From positions 62,001 to 126,000 of the forward strand of contig BEWT01000004.1 of assembly GCA_003116855.1 (NCBI GenBank): a stretch of 64,000 nucleotides of DNA, in the 5' to 3' direction. A program made the translations under genes and the position numbers. Each line of letters opens with the position of its first letter. Position 1 is the first letter of the stretch. This document shows, piece after piece, positions 36,540 to 45,605 of the stretch. The notes beneath the pieces are model-generated. The model was given only the letters and a program-made list of their open reading frames with translations. It had not been told where the DNA came from and did no database searches. Source of the stretch: Desulfurococcaceae archaeon AG1 (lineage in GTDB: Archaea > Thermoproteota > Thermoprotei_A > Sulfolobales > AG1).

Positions 36540-39500
36540 TTGGGCATCGATGAAGATAGGGTTAGCAGGGCTTTAGCCCGGCTGCTTAGGAGGCATGGTT
36601 TTAAAGAGAGGGTCGAGATATATATAGATGGTTCTACAGGCATAGTTCTTCTGTATAAGGGTTTCAGAATAGCTCTCGAAGGATCCTATGAAGCCCATGT
36701 TGCTGAAAAGAACGCGATAGAGAGGCTTGAGAGCGGGCTTTGCGACATAGCCGTAGCTATCTGGTACGATAGACATGTTTTTCCTGGGGAAGTTGCAGAG
36801 GATGAGATCGAGGAGATCTTGGAAAGATCGGTATTGAGGGCTAGGTTCTTCATACCCGGAGAAAATGTGACGAGAAATCTATCACATTTCTTGGAGAAGA
36901 GATCTAAGGGATCTTCGCGAGAGCTACTCACACAAGGATGGCTCAGAGTCAATGTATCCCTTCTAAGGGATAGCATAGACCAAGCGATCCAGCACTTGGT
37001 TTTGGAGGAGAGGGTTAGAAAAGCTGAGGAGGAGATAGAGAGGTTTATCAACCGGTTAATCAAAACCCTAGGCTCTGTGGACAGAGATCTAGCTATATGT
37101 AGAGAGCTCTACAATGTTTTCCATAAACTCTACGGCCTCTCCATAGGAGAGGTAGAGGATATCAGGGAAATGATCTATGGCAAAGCAGCCCTAGCTATCC
37201 TCCTAAGCGCTATATTCTATGAGAGTATAAGAGCTAAACACGGCCTCAAGCCCTTGAAAAGCCTGGTAAGAGGGAGAAACGGCTTATCAGCTCTTGAGAA
37301 AGCCTTCGATAATATTGTTAAAATAAACAACCAACCGATCTTCAGCATTGCTAAGGAGATCGTTGAAAAACTTCCTATAGATGTTCAACCAGCGATCATG
37401 GATCTGATCGGCTTTGCAAGCAACATAGCCAGCAACAAGACTTTGTTGAGACGTGATTTCGCGGGCAAGATATATCATACAATAGTAGGGAGCTGGGCTG
37501 TTAGGAAGAACCTAGCAACATATTTTACAGGTATACCTTCATCGTATCTGCTTGCCAGACTAGCCCTTGCAACTCCAAACCGGGCATGGCAGAGCCTCAG
37601 CTCTCTTGAGAACTTCAGAACAGCAGATCTAGCATGCGGCTCAGGAACCCTTCTTTCAGCCTCTTACGATGGTCTTCTATACCTCTACACCAGAGATCGC
37701 TTGAAAGAAGGGTTGGAAGTCGATGTTGAGGGCTTCCACAAGACTGTTTTGGAGAAAACAATCTGGGGGTTGGATTCCCTTAGATTCGCAACATATATAA
37801 CATCTACGATCCTTGCTCTCCATAATCCCGAAGCTTCTCCACAGAGTATGAATATCTACACAGCACCGCTTGGAATAGGCCCCAATGGATCTGTATTCAT
37901 GGGGAGCCTGGATCTAGTGCGGAGGACTCTTACAAACTATCCGAGGGACAGAGATAGGAAGGGAGAAATGATAGATCTTCCAGAAAGATTCGACCTAATC
38001 ATAATGAACCCTCCTTTCACCAGAGCAACTGGAAGAGGTGGCAGGAAAGAAGCAGGGCTCTTCGGCTTTATAGCGGATAAGCATGCTAGAGAGAAGCTTC
38101 TCAGATCCTACAAGAGACTCAGAGAGTATGTAAGATACATGTTATCCGAGACCAGCGAGGGAAAGGCTTTTCTGAAAGAACTAGAAACCTCGCTCAATGG
38201 GGATGGTGTAAAAACCTTCCTAGAGATTGGACAGGCTGGTGAAGGGCTCCTCTTCCTATACATTGCTGGAGAGCTGGTAAAAGAGGGGGGTAGGATAGCG
38301 TTTGTTCTACCTAGGAATCTCTTGTCAGGGGTAAGCTGGTTCCTCGCACGATCGTTCTTAGCATCGAGATTCCACCTAGAATATGTTATTGTTAGCAACG
38401 ACCCCGAAGAAGGCTATGGTTTTAGCGAATCTACAGACCTGAGCGAGTGCCTCGTGATCGCAAGGAGGGTTGAGAAGCATGTGGAGGATGAGAGAACATG
38501 CATAGTAAACCTGGTCAGAAAACCTAGAACAGCACTTGAGGGGGTATGGCTGGCACATGAAATCATAGATAGGTGTGGGAAAGCCGCTGAGATAGATATA
38601 ACGCTAGGGAGCAGCAGCCTAGGCAGCAATGTAGAGGCTGGAAGATCTTGTGGCATTGTATATACGATCCCGAGGCGATTGCTTCTAAAGCACCTGGATA
38701 ACTGGGGAAAGCTATTAGCATACACAAACCCACGGCTCTCAAACCATGTGTTAGAGCTGCTAGATGGTAGGATAAGGCTTGGAGCGAGAGAGATAAGGAT
38801 CCCGGTTAAGAGGCTTGGAGAGATAGCGGTGATCGGGATTGACAGGCACCAATTCCACGATAGCTTTAGAAGAGCTGCAGAGGCGCCAGGATCTCTGCCA
38901 GCCCTATATGGTGGGGGAGAGGAGTTGAGAAGCCGGTTACAGACCGATCCTAACGCCTGGATCCTTCCGAAGGATGAGAGGGCTAGAAGATTGTTTGAGA
39001 TGTTCGCAAACAACCTCCTCGTTCCAGAGAGAATAAGGTTTAACACAGCCCATGTAACAGCGATCTATGTCACAAAACCTGTACTCTCAAACATATTCTA
39101 TGCCGTTAAGCTCAAAACAGGAAACGATGCTAAAAAGCTTAAAGCGCTATGCCTATGGCTTAACACCACATGGGGGATTATGAGCATCATAGCCCACAGA
39201 GAAGAGACTGAGGGAGCGTGGAGCAGCCTCAAAATAACTCACTGGAAACTCCTCCCAGTCCTTGATATCACATCCCTTCCAGAAGATAAGATCAACACGC
39301 TCTCAGAGATCTTCGACATGTTCAAACACTCCGAGCTAAAAAGACTGCCGGAACAATACTCCCCGCCCCAGGAAGAAAGGATCGAGCTAGATACCATGGT
39401 ATTAAAAGTCCTGGAGCCGAGCTTGAGGAGAAAGGAGGTAAGGGAGAGGCTTGTAGAGCTCTACCGTGATCTCTATCAATTCTATAGTAGATCGACTTAA
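36540..39500 (+). CDS. Large orphan adenine-specific DNA methyltransferase
   Basis: 986 residues in one chain. Residues 1-300 are a family-specific region with helices and ALEGSYEAHVAEKNAIERLE; 310-345 resembles the pre-methylase helix of HsdM-like enzymes (GKIYHTIVG, RKNLATYFTG). SAM-binding motif I is DLACGSGTLLSA (363-374) and catalytic motif IV is NPPF (490-493), typical of N6-adenine methylases. Residues about 700-950 look like a DNA-recognition region. No restriction, helicase or specificity gene is adjacent. It could be a type IIG or BREX/PglX-like enzyme or a solitary methylase. TTG start after GGGGGTACGGAT. Confidence 0.82.
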   Translation: MGIDEDRVSRALARLLRRHGFKERVEIYIDGSTGIVLLYKGFRIALEGSYEAHVAEKNAIERLESGLCDIAVAIWYDRHVFPGEVAEDEIEEILERSVLRARFFIPGENVTRNLSHFLEKRSKGSSRELLTQGWLRVNVSLLRDSIDQAIQHLVLEERVRKAEEEIERFINRLIKTLGSVDRDLAICRELYNVFHKLYGLSIGEVEDIREMIYGKAALAILLSAIFYESIRAKHGLKPLKSLVRGRNGLSALEKAFDNIVKINNQPIFSIAKEIVEKLPIDVQPAIMDLIGFASNIASNKTLLRRDFAGKIYHTIVGSWAVRKNLATYFTGIPSSYLLARLALATPNRAWQSLSSLENFRTADLACGSGTLLSASYDGLLYLYTRDRLKEGLEVDVEGFHKTVLEKTIWGLDSLRFATYITSTILALHNPEASPQSMNIYTAPLGIGPNGSVFMGSLDLVRRTLTNYPRDRDRKGEMIDLPERFDLIIMNPPFTRATGRGGRKEAGLFGFIADKHAREKLLRSYKRLREYVRYMLSETSEGKAFLKELETSLNGDGVKTFLEIGQAGEGLLFLYIAGELVKEGGRIAFVLPRNLLSGVSWFLARSFLASRFHLEYVIVSNDPEEGYGFSESTDLSECLVIARRVEKHVEDERTCIVNLVRKPRTALEGVWLAHEIIDRCGKAAEIDITLGSSSLGSNVEAGRSCGIVYTIPRRLLLKHLDNWGKLLAYTNPRLSNHVLELLDGRIRLGAREIRIPVKRLGEIAVIGIDRHQFHDSFRRAAEAPGSLPALYGGGEELRSRLQTDPNAWILPKDERARRLFEMFANNLLVPERIRFNTAHVTAIYVTKPVLSNIFYAVKLKTGNDAKKLKALCLWLNTTWGIMSIIAHREETEGAWSSLKITHWKLLPVLDITSLPEDKINTLSEIFDMFKHSELKRLPEQYSPPQEERIELDTMVLKVLEPSLRRKEVRERLVELYRDLYQFYSRST

Positions 39501-39681
39501 CTACTATATTAACGGAACTTCGCGTTTGATCCTTGGCTTTAATGATAGCAAAGCCCGGTAGCCTTAACATCTTTATCTCTTCTTCCACAGAATCTTCTAA
39601 AACGATCCTAAGGGATCTTTTGTTTATAAGTTCCAAATCCAGCCGATTATTTTACCTATCGAGGACTGTTTCGCCGATTTA

Positions 39682-40608
39682 CTACGAAATCGAAAGAACT
39701 CCTTGCTCGTCAAGGCTTACTACTAGGCTCTCTTCTTTGAGTAGCTGTCTCACACCTTCTAGATCTTTCTTTCTATATAGGGCTATTATAATCCCTCCCC
39801 TCCCAGCACCACTTAGCTTGACCCCTAGGGCTTTGTTTCTCCTGAGGAGCCAGATTATCTCCTCACATTTTGGGCATGAAACGTTTACTGTGTATAGTAA
39901 TCCTTGGTTTATATTCATCAACTCCCCCAGATTCTCAAAATCCCCTCTCCTTAGCATTGCTAGGGCTTGGTTTACAAGCTCTTCTGCAGCCCTGTATATA
40001 TGTTCTAAAACCTCTCTCCTCCTCTCATAGAGATCCAGGACTTCTTTAACCACAACACCTGTCTCTCTATGGATCCCTGTGTTCACAACAAGCAATGAAT
40101 ACTCCTCGGGCCATTTGATATCTATCCTCTCAAAAACTCCGGATCTGTAGTAAAGCAGCCCCCCATAGGTTGCTAGGGTATTATCGATACCACTAGGTTT
40201 TCCATGTACAGCCTTCTCAGCCTCAAAAGCTATCCTAGACACAACCTCCTTAGAGGGGTCTAGACCGCAGAACCTCATGAGAGCATGGATCAATGCTACC
40301 GAGGATGCAGCTGAAGAACCCATCCCAGAGCCCATAAATATAGAGGAATCTATATAAGCCCTCGCCCTCTTAGAGCAACCCATAGAGGCGATGAGCTTGA
40401 ATATAACTTCAAAGCCGCTTCCAAAACCTACTCCTCCAGCCTCGTCATAAACCAGGCCCAGCTGTTTCGATAAAACCGTGTTCTTATCACTCTCCTCGAC
40501 GCATGCTTTTGCATAGGAGCTGACAGCCATGCCAATACCCGGAAGCCCTTTCACTACAAAGTGTTCTCCAAACAGGATTATCTTCCCAGGAGCTTTAGAA
40601 CAGATCAT
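39682..40608 (-). CDS. mvk: Mevalonate kinase
   Basis: GHMP kinase of the archaeal isoprenoid (membrane lipid) pathway. Motifs: SKAPGKIILFGEHFVVKG, the ATP loop FMGSGMGSSAASSVALIHA, HGKPSGIDNTLATYGG and the C-terminal VKLSGAGRGGIIIALY. ATG 40608 is taken as the start because the ATG at 40638 is part of the TATA box; the protein then has 308 residues. It is divergent from the NfeD-like protease gene. Confidence 0.94.
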   Translation of the reverse strand: MICSKAPGKIILFGEHFVVKGLPGIGMAVSSYAKACVEESDKNTVLSKQLGLVYDEAGGVGFGSGFEVIFKLIASMGCSKRARAYIDSSIFMGSGMGSSAASSVALIHALMRFCGLDPSKEVVSRIAFEAEKAVHGKPSGIDNTLATYGGLLYYRSGVFERIDIKWPEEYSLLVVNTGIHRETGVVVKEVLDLYERRREVLEHIYRAAEELVNQALAMLRRGDFENLGELMNINQGLLYTVNVSCPKCEEIIWLLRRNKALGVKLSGAGRGGIIIALYRKKDLEGVRQLLKEESLVVSLDEQGVLSIS

Positions 40609-40627
40609 ATTGATCCCCACAGTTATG

Positions 40628-40637
40628 GTTTTATACA
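40628..40637 (-). promoter_or_regulatory. TATA box of mvk
   Basis: TGTATAAAAC on the minus strand centred 25 bp before ATG 40608, giving a leaderless mvk transcript. Confidence 0.65.
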
Positions 40638-40667
40638 TCCCCTTACTTATTACTACTGGACGCCCTT

Positions 40668-41918
40668 ATGAGGGGATATAGTGCTTTAGTAACGCTGGTC
40701 ATGGTGTTATTCATTCTCACTACATCAATCCATATTGCTATATTAGCCCAAAGCATCTCTAAACAGTCTACCATTGTAGTCGATATTATTGGCAACATTG
40801 ATGGTGGGATGGTCTCCCTGGTAGAGAGGGCTGTGAAGAGCGCTCTTGATAATAACATGCCAGTCACGCTCATTATAGATAGCTATGGAGGCTATGTAGC
40901 GTCTGCCGATAGAATAGCCGAGATATTGGTGGGCTCAGGTGCTAGGTGTGTCGCATACGTACCCCCGGGCGGGAAGGCTGCCTCGGCAGCATCCATGGTT
41001 GCGATAGCGTGTGGAAAGATCTATATGGGGCCTGGGAGCAGTATAGGGGCTGCCAAGCCTATACCTTCTGATGAGAAGACTGTGAGCTACGTTGCCTCGA
41101 GATTCAGGGCTTTGGCTCAAAGAGCCTTTGATGACCCGGCTAAGGTGGAGATCGCTGAGAGATTTGTTAAGGAGAGCCTAACTCTGACTGAGAGAGAGGC
41201 TGTCTCGATGGGTATAGCATATCCAGCCTCAAGCCTTGAGGAGGTGCTCAATAAAGAGGGTCTCGTGATGGGGCCTAGATATAGTAAGGATTTCTTTGAG
41301 GGAATCGTCTCTCTACTATCTGACCCACTGATATATTCGCTCATACTAACAATAGGTGTCTACCTAATACTAGCAGAGATCTTCACCACAGGTTTCCAGG
41401 GATACGCGATAGCAGGCGCCCTCCTAATCCTTCTAGCCCTCTATGGCATGAGCCTCGTACCCCCAGATCTCTTGGTGATAGCCCTCCTACTCTCAGGAGT
41501 AGTTCTAACACTAATAGAGGTCACAACACCAGGCTTCGGCGTCTTCGGAATAGCAGGCATAGTATTGATAGCAGCAGGGGTATCGATGCTAATACTCCAG
41601 AGACCCCCGGGAACCCTGAGCCTAGAACTAGCAGGGGTAGCAGCCCTCATACTAGGGTTTGGCGGGCTCGTAGGCTTCATAGCGTATAAAGCGGGGCAGG
41701 CTGTAAGGATGAAGAGATATAAGCCGGAAGAGCTTATCGTTGGGAAGATAGGTCTTGCAAAGACAGATATAGATGAGAACACTCCAGGTGTGGTTTACGT
41801 AGCAGGCGAGGAATGGACAGCATATTCTGTTAGTGGCAAGATACCGTCGGGATCAAAGATAGTCGTAGTATCGATGGAGGGGATCATTTTAAGAGTAAAG
41901 AAAGCCGAGAACAACTAG
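40668..41918 (+). CDS. NfeD/STOPP membrane-bound serine protease
   Basis: Stomatin operon partner protease of 416 residues. A signal/anchor helix (5-28) leads to a ClpP-like domain with IIDSYGGYV, S106 in GGKAASAASMV as nucleophile and K137 (SDEKTVSY) as the base, matching the Ser-Lys dyad of the Pyrococcus homologue. Four to five membrane helices follow (220-345) and a C-terminal NfeD OB domain (GKIGLAKTDIDE to IILRVKKAE). In Pyrococcus this protease cleaves stomatin; the stomatin gene lies 1.4 kb downstream here. Confidence 0.9.
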   Translation: MRGYSALVTLVMVLFILTTSIHIAILAQSISKQSTIVVDIIGNIDGGMVSLVERAVKSALDNNMPVTLIIDSYGGYVASADRIAEILVGSGARCVAYVPPGGKAASAASMVAIACGKIYMGPGSSIGAAKPIPSDEKTVSYVASRFRALAQRAFDDPAKVEIAERFVKESLTLTEREAVSMGIAYPASSLEEVLNKEGLVMGPRYSKDFFEGIVSLLSDPLIYSLILTIGVYLILAEIFTTGFQGYAIAGALLILLALYGMSLVPPDLLVIALLLSGVVLTLIEVTTPGFGVFGIAGIVLIAAGVSMLILQRPPGTLSLELAGVAALILGFGGLVGFIAYKAGQAVRMKRYKPEELIVGKIGLAKTDIDENTPGVVYVAGEEWTAYSVSGKIPSGSKIVVVSMEGIILRVKKAENN

Positions 41919-41939
41919 AATACTACAACCATTAAGAGG

Positions 41940-42053
41940 CTGAGATCTTACAACCTATCCCATCTCAGTGTTAAGATCTCGGATAACGAAACAATATCGA
42001 TAAACATCAAGGGTGTTAAAGAAGAACAAACAGTTTATGAGTATGAATTATGA
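41940..42053 (+). CDS. Possible small protein following nfeD, non-canonical start
   Basis: An open frame directly in phase with nfeD continues after its TAG for 44 codons, ending at 42053. The last 37 codons read RSYNLSHLSVKISDNETISI and onward to VYEYEL, a pattern of alternating beta-strand residues. There is no ATG, GTG or TTG; CTG 41940 is the only near-cognate start, without a good ribosome binding site. It may be a stop-codon mutated tail of nfeD, a tiny gene, or chance. Confidence 0.25.
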   Translation: MRSYNLSHLSVKISDNETISINIKGVKEEQTVYEYEL

Positions 42054-42100
42054 TCTCTCGAAGATTTTTAAGGGCTTTTCTTTAATAGTATTTAGCAGCC

Positions 42101-43084
42101 TTGACTAGCGATCGTGATCCTCTCGTGATCACCGTCGAGAGAGATCTTGTAATGCCTTTATTCTGTAGTATTCTCTCTATAGTTATATTGATAATTACCA
42201 CAGTTGTAGTATTACGGATAATCAGCAATCCTCTAGTAACCTATATAGCTATACTTATATGGGGAGCCGGGCTTCTACTGCTTATTAAATGGATACTGCT
42301 CACAGCAGAGAGGAATGAAGCTCTAAGAGAGTTCTCCGATAAATTGAAGATCTCCAGGCTCACTCTACCCTCGGGAGAGTTGCTAGAGCTCTATAAAGCC
42401 ACCATTAAGGGCGAGATTAGCAGAAATATTATATCAATCTCTATCGGTGGTGAGGCTCATAACGCCACGACCAGATATATTACTACCAAGAGTTTTGAGA
42501 AGATCTCTGAGGTCTCTGCTGGGTATAATTTAAAAGAGTTGGGAGCTGACAATATCCTAGCTATTTTCCCGACCAATGAAGGGTTTTTTGATGGAAAGAT
42601 CTTGAAGATCGCTGGGGGTAAGTATAGAGATATAATCATTATACCAATAACACCCAGGATTACCAGCAATAAGGTTGTTAATGAGAAGGTTGAGGGAGAC
42701 GGCGAGCTATGCTTCTACAGACTAGAGATCATGGGATGCAGGGTTATTGGACGCATAGCACCGTTAATAATAAAACGAGCCAGATCATATAGAGTCGAGA
42801 TAGGAGCTGGAGAAGAGATCCGCGGAAGCTTTATTGGGAAAGCCCCGCTCAAGATCTACTCAGGAGGAGCAGGATCATTCGAAACCGAGCTACCAATATG
42901 TAAACCTCTCATCATAGTAGTAGATGCAAGGACACTCGACATGGAGGATATAGCCAAGGAGATTAAGAGCATCCTCGGAGAGGAAAACACGATCTTCATA
43001 GGCTATAGAGAAAACACCTATACCCTAAGACTAGTAATAGACAGACCCTTAGCAAAAGATCTTGTGAAAGAGATCCCATTATAA
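42101..43084 (+). CDS. Unknown two-helix membrane protein
   Basis: 327 residues, not recognised. Two closely spaced membrane helices (MPLFCSILSIVILIITTVVV and LVTYIAILIWGAGLLLLIKW, residues 18-70) are followed by a soluble domain of about 255 residues rich in beta strands, with a lysine/glycine-rich middle and the ending LVIDRPLAKDLVKEIPL. The start is TTG with a TATA-like TTTTTAAG near 42065. It sits between the NfeD protease and stomatin genes, so a role with that membrane complex is possible. A dead fragment of a paralogue lies near 6.4 kb. Confidence 0.65.
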   Translation: MTSDRDPLVITVERDLVMPLFCSILSIVILIITTVVVLRIISNPLVTYIAILIWGAGLLLLIKWILLTAERNEALREFSDKLKISRLTLPSGELLELYKATIKGEISRNIISISIGGEAHNATTRYITTKSFEKISEVSAGYNLKELGADNILAIFPTNEGFFDGKILKIAGGKYRDIIIIPITPRITSNKVVNEKVEGDGELCFYRLEIMGCRVIGRIAPLIIKRARSYRVEIGAGEEIRGSFIGKAPLKIYSGGAGSFETELPICKPLIIVVDARTLDMEDIAKEIKSILGEENTIFIGYRENTYTLRLVIDRPLAKDLVKEIPL

Positions 43085-43273
43085 CTGGATCACCATAGCT
43101 AATAGTCCTAAAATAGAGAAGCTCATAACAACGAGCTATACTCATTAGGTGTATCAAATACAAGGTTGGTGAGATGCTAAGGAGCCTGGGCAGTACTTCT
43201 GGCTAGGATCTTAATGACAGCATAGATCTATAGGAAATATCCAGAGTCTCACGGGCCCTCCAACCGCTCAAGG

Positions 43274-43281
43274 TTTATAAG
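43274..43281 (+). promoter_or_regulatory. TATA box of the stomatin gene
   Basis: TTTATAAG centred about 24 bp before ATG 43301; the stomatin transcript should be leaderless and separate from the upstream gene. Confidence 0.65.
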
Positions 43282-43300
43282 TCTTTGAATAGACTATTCT

Positions 43301-44203
43301 ATGGGTTGTTTAATGCCTCTAGATCCAGTATCTCTAATTCTAATAATTCTAGTGCTAATAATCATCCTAGCAATCCTAGCAAGATCTATAAGGATTGTGC
43401 CTGAGTATGAGAGGCTAGTTGTCTTTAGACTGGGTAGGATGATAGGTGTGAGAGGCCCCGGGCTGATCTTCCTAGTCCCGATAATAGATACTGCCCAGAG
43501 GGTTGATCTTAGGGAGTTTGTTATAGACATACCGCCCCAGACCTGTATAACTAAGGATAATGCTCCAGTAGATATCGATCTATTGGTCTATCTCAAGGTA
43601 TTCGATCCCGTGAAGTCTGTGACAGCTGTAAGTAACTATGTAACAGCCTCTACCGGTATGGCTGTAACTACGTTAAGGGCTGTGGTTGGGGATCTCATGC
43701 TAGACGATGTCCTTGCAAAGAGGGAGTATATTAATAGCACGTTGAGGGCTAAGCTTGATGAGGTCACGGATAGGTGGGGGATCAAGGTGACCTCTGTTGA
43801 GATAAGAGAGATCAAGCCTCCTAGGGAGGTGCAGGAGGCAATGATTAGGCAGATGTCAGCAGAGAGAACAAGGAGAGCCATGATCCTTGAGGCAGAGGGT
43901 AAGAAACAGGCAGCCATACTAGAGGCGGAGGGGTATAAAGAATCACAGATCAGAAAAGCTGAGGGCGATAAGCAGGCAGAGATCCTGAGGGCTGAGGGGG
44001 TATCGAGGGCGCTGGAGCTTATAAACTCAGCAGCATCTAGGGTTGATTATAACACGCTCTATCTGCAATACCTAGAAGCCCTTAAATCGATCTCGGGCAC
44101 GCCATCAACAAAGATCGTGATACCGATGGAACTACTCCTGGGAGCAACCAGGCTCCTGGAACAGCTAGTACCTGTGAGGAGACCTCCAAGCGAGAAGAGC
44201 TAG
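43301..44203 (+). CDS. Stomatin/SPFH-domain protein
   Basis: Prokaryotic stomatin (slipin) of 300 residues. One N-terminal membrane hairpin-like helix (VSLILIILVLIIILAILA), SPFH domain with VPEYERLVVFRLGRMIGVRGPGL and DIPPQTCITKDNAPVDIDLLVY, then a coiled coil with repeated ILEAEG/ILRAEG units (about 195-240). It scaffolds membrane complexes. Its usual STOPP protease partner is encoded upstream, but in this genome an unknown membrane gene separates them and stomatin has its own promoter. Confidence 0.93.
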   Translation: MGCLMPLDPVSLILIILVLIIILAILARSIRIVPEYERLVVFRLGRMIGVRGPGLIFLVPIIDTAQRVDLREFVIDIPPQTCITKDNAPVDIDLLVYLKVFDPVKSVTAVSNYVTASTGMAVTTLRAVVGDLMLDDVLAKREYINSTLRAKLDEVTDRWGIKVTSVEIREIKPPREVQEAMIRQMSAERTRRAMILEAEGKKQAAILEAEGYKESQIRKAEGDKQAEILRAEGVSRALELINSAASRVDYNTLYLQYLEALKSISGTPSTKIVIPMELLLGATRLLEQLVPVRRPPSEKS

Positions 44204-44244
44204 AAGCTATCAATAAACCTTTCTATCCATATAGAAACAATATA

Positions 44245-44252
44245 TTTATAAG
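44245..44252 (+). promoter_or_regulatory. TATA box of the MaoC-like gene
   Basis: TTTATAAG centred about 28 bp before TTG 44277, consistent with a leaderless start and with the TTG as initiator. Confidence 0.6.
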
Positions 44253-44276
44253 AGGGCAACAGATATAGGGAACATA

Positions 44277-44777
44277 TTGGAGGATTACGGATCCCTGGTT
44301 GAACGGGCTCTCTCCGGTCCTTATTTCGAGGATCTAAAGCCCGGGCTTAGATATAGAAACCCCCTTGGGAGGACTGTAACAGATGTTGATAACATATGGT
44401 TCACACTCCTCACAAGCAATGTTAACCCGATCCACTTCGATAAAGGCTATACCGAGAAGAACTATCCAGGCGAGCCTTTCAAGGGTAGATTGGTGGTTAA
44501 TGGACTGCTAACCCTATCAATAGCAATAGGACTTACAACCCACCTATCGTCCAGAGGCTTTATGTTAGGGATAGAGAATGTTAAGTTCCACAAACCTGTG
44601 TTCTCAGGAGACACTATATATGCTGAAGCAGAGGTTATTGAGGCTAGGGAGTCGAAGAGCAGACCAGGATTCGGGATCGTTAAGCTGAGGATAAGGGCTT
44701 ATAACCAGAACAACGATCTCTTGCTAGAATGTGACAGAACCATAATGGTTCCTAAGAAAGGCCATAGGTGGGCTTGA
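44277..44777 (+). CDS. MaoC-like hydratase
   Basis: Hot-dog fold enoyl-CoA hydratase of 166 residues. The hydratase motif appears as NVNPIHFDKGYTEKNYPGEPFKG (D/H catalytic pair) followed by RLVVNGLLTLSIAIGL and FHKPVFSGDTIYAEAEV. Its close relatives act on mesaconyl- or other dicarboxylic acyl-CoAs. The stop overlaps the start of the CitE-like gene (TGATG), so the two proteins are translationally coupled and probably act in one pathway. Confidence 0.88.
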   Translation: MEDYGSLVERALSGPYFEDLKPGLRYRNPLGRTVTDVDNIWFTLLTSNVNPIHFDKGYTEKNYPGEPFKGRLVVNGLLTLSIAIGLTTHLSSRGFMLGIENVKFHKPVFSGDTIYAEAEVIEARESKSRPGFGIVKLRIRAYNQNNDLLLECDRTIMVPKKGHRWA

Positions 44778-45595
44778 TGCCAAGGAGGAGCATGCTTTTC
44801 GTACCGGGAAACGATGAGAGGAAGATAAGGAAATCGTGCGATCTTAACTCAGACTCGGTGATCCTAGATCTCGAGGATTCAGTGCCGGCTGGTGAGAAGG
44901 AAAGGGCTAGAGAGCTCTTGGGAAGTCTTTTAAGAGAGCTCAGCTGGGGCGGTAGAGAGGTTTGTGTTAGAATCAATCCTATCTACACTCGGGAAGGGAT
45001 AGAGGATCTAGCATATGTTGCTAAATGGGATACAGTGTCATGTATAATGATCCCGAAGGCTGAGAATGATCTAAGCTTCATATATAGGGCTAGTGGTAAA
45101 AACCTCTTCCCCCTAATCGAGACTGCAAGGGGTTTTCTAAGAATAGAGGATATAGCTAGATCAGAGGGTGTGGTGGCGATAACATGGGGCCCCGCAGATC
45201 TAGCCCTAAGTGTTGGTGGAAGCCTGGATGCTTATGAGAATAACCAGTTTATAAGAGCCCTAGTAGCTATGGTTGCATCGTCCTACGGCGTTGACGCTAT
45301 AGATAAGGTTTACTTCAACATAGACGATCTCGATGGTTTTAGGAGAGATGCTCTTGAGGCTAAGAAGCTAGGATATGTGGGGAAAACCCTGATCCATCCT
45401 AAACAGATCGATATAGCCAACGAGGTATTCACACCATCTAAGCAGGAGATAGAGTGGGCCTTGAAGGTTATAGAGGTCTTTGAAGAAGCGTCTAAAAGCG
45501 GTAGGGGCGCTGCAAGGCTTGGCAGTGAGATGATAGATGTTGTCCACTACAGGATAGCTAAGAGGATACTCTCAAGAGTGCCTAAAACAAGCTAG
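44777..45595 (+). CDS. CitE-like acyl-CoA lyase (HpcH/HpaI family)
   Basis: TIM-barrel lyase of 272 residues starting MPRRSMLFVPGNDERKI. Metal and substrate residues: VILDLEDSVPAGEK, VRINPI, MIPKAEN, LIETARGFLRIEDI and GKTLIHPKQIDIANE. Such stand-alone CitE-like proteins cleave malyl-, citramalyl- or methylmalyl-CoA rather than citrate. With the coupled MaoC-like hydratase it suggests interconversion of mesaconyl-CoA and citramalyl- or methylmalyl-CoA; the exact substrate is inference. Confidence 0.88.
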   Translation: MPRRSMLFVPGNDERKIRKSCDLNSDSVILDLEDSVPAGEKERARELLGSLLRELSWGGREVCVRINPIYTREGIEDLAYVAKWDTVSCIMIPKAENDLSFIYRASGKNLFPLIETARGFLRIEDIARSEGVVAITWGPADLALSVGGSLDAYENNQFIRALVAMVASSYGVDAIDKVYFNIDDLDGFRRDALEAKKLGYVGKTLIHPKQIDIANEVFTPSKQEIEWALKVIEVFEEASKSGRGAARLGSEMIDVVHYRIAKRILSRVPKTS

Positions 45596-45605
45596 GTTTG
45601 CGTGG

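Noticed and set aside
39322-39636. Minus-strand frame of 104 codons across the end of the methyltransferase gene
   Set aside because: Two thirds of it lies antisense inside the methyltransferase and its proline/serine-rich C-terminus looks like a shadow frame. Only the first 45 codons are in intergenic DNA and they have no recognised relative.
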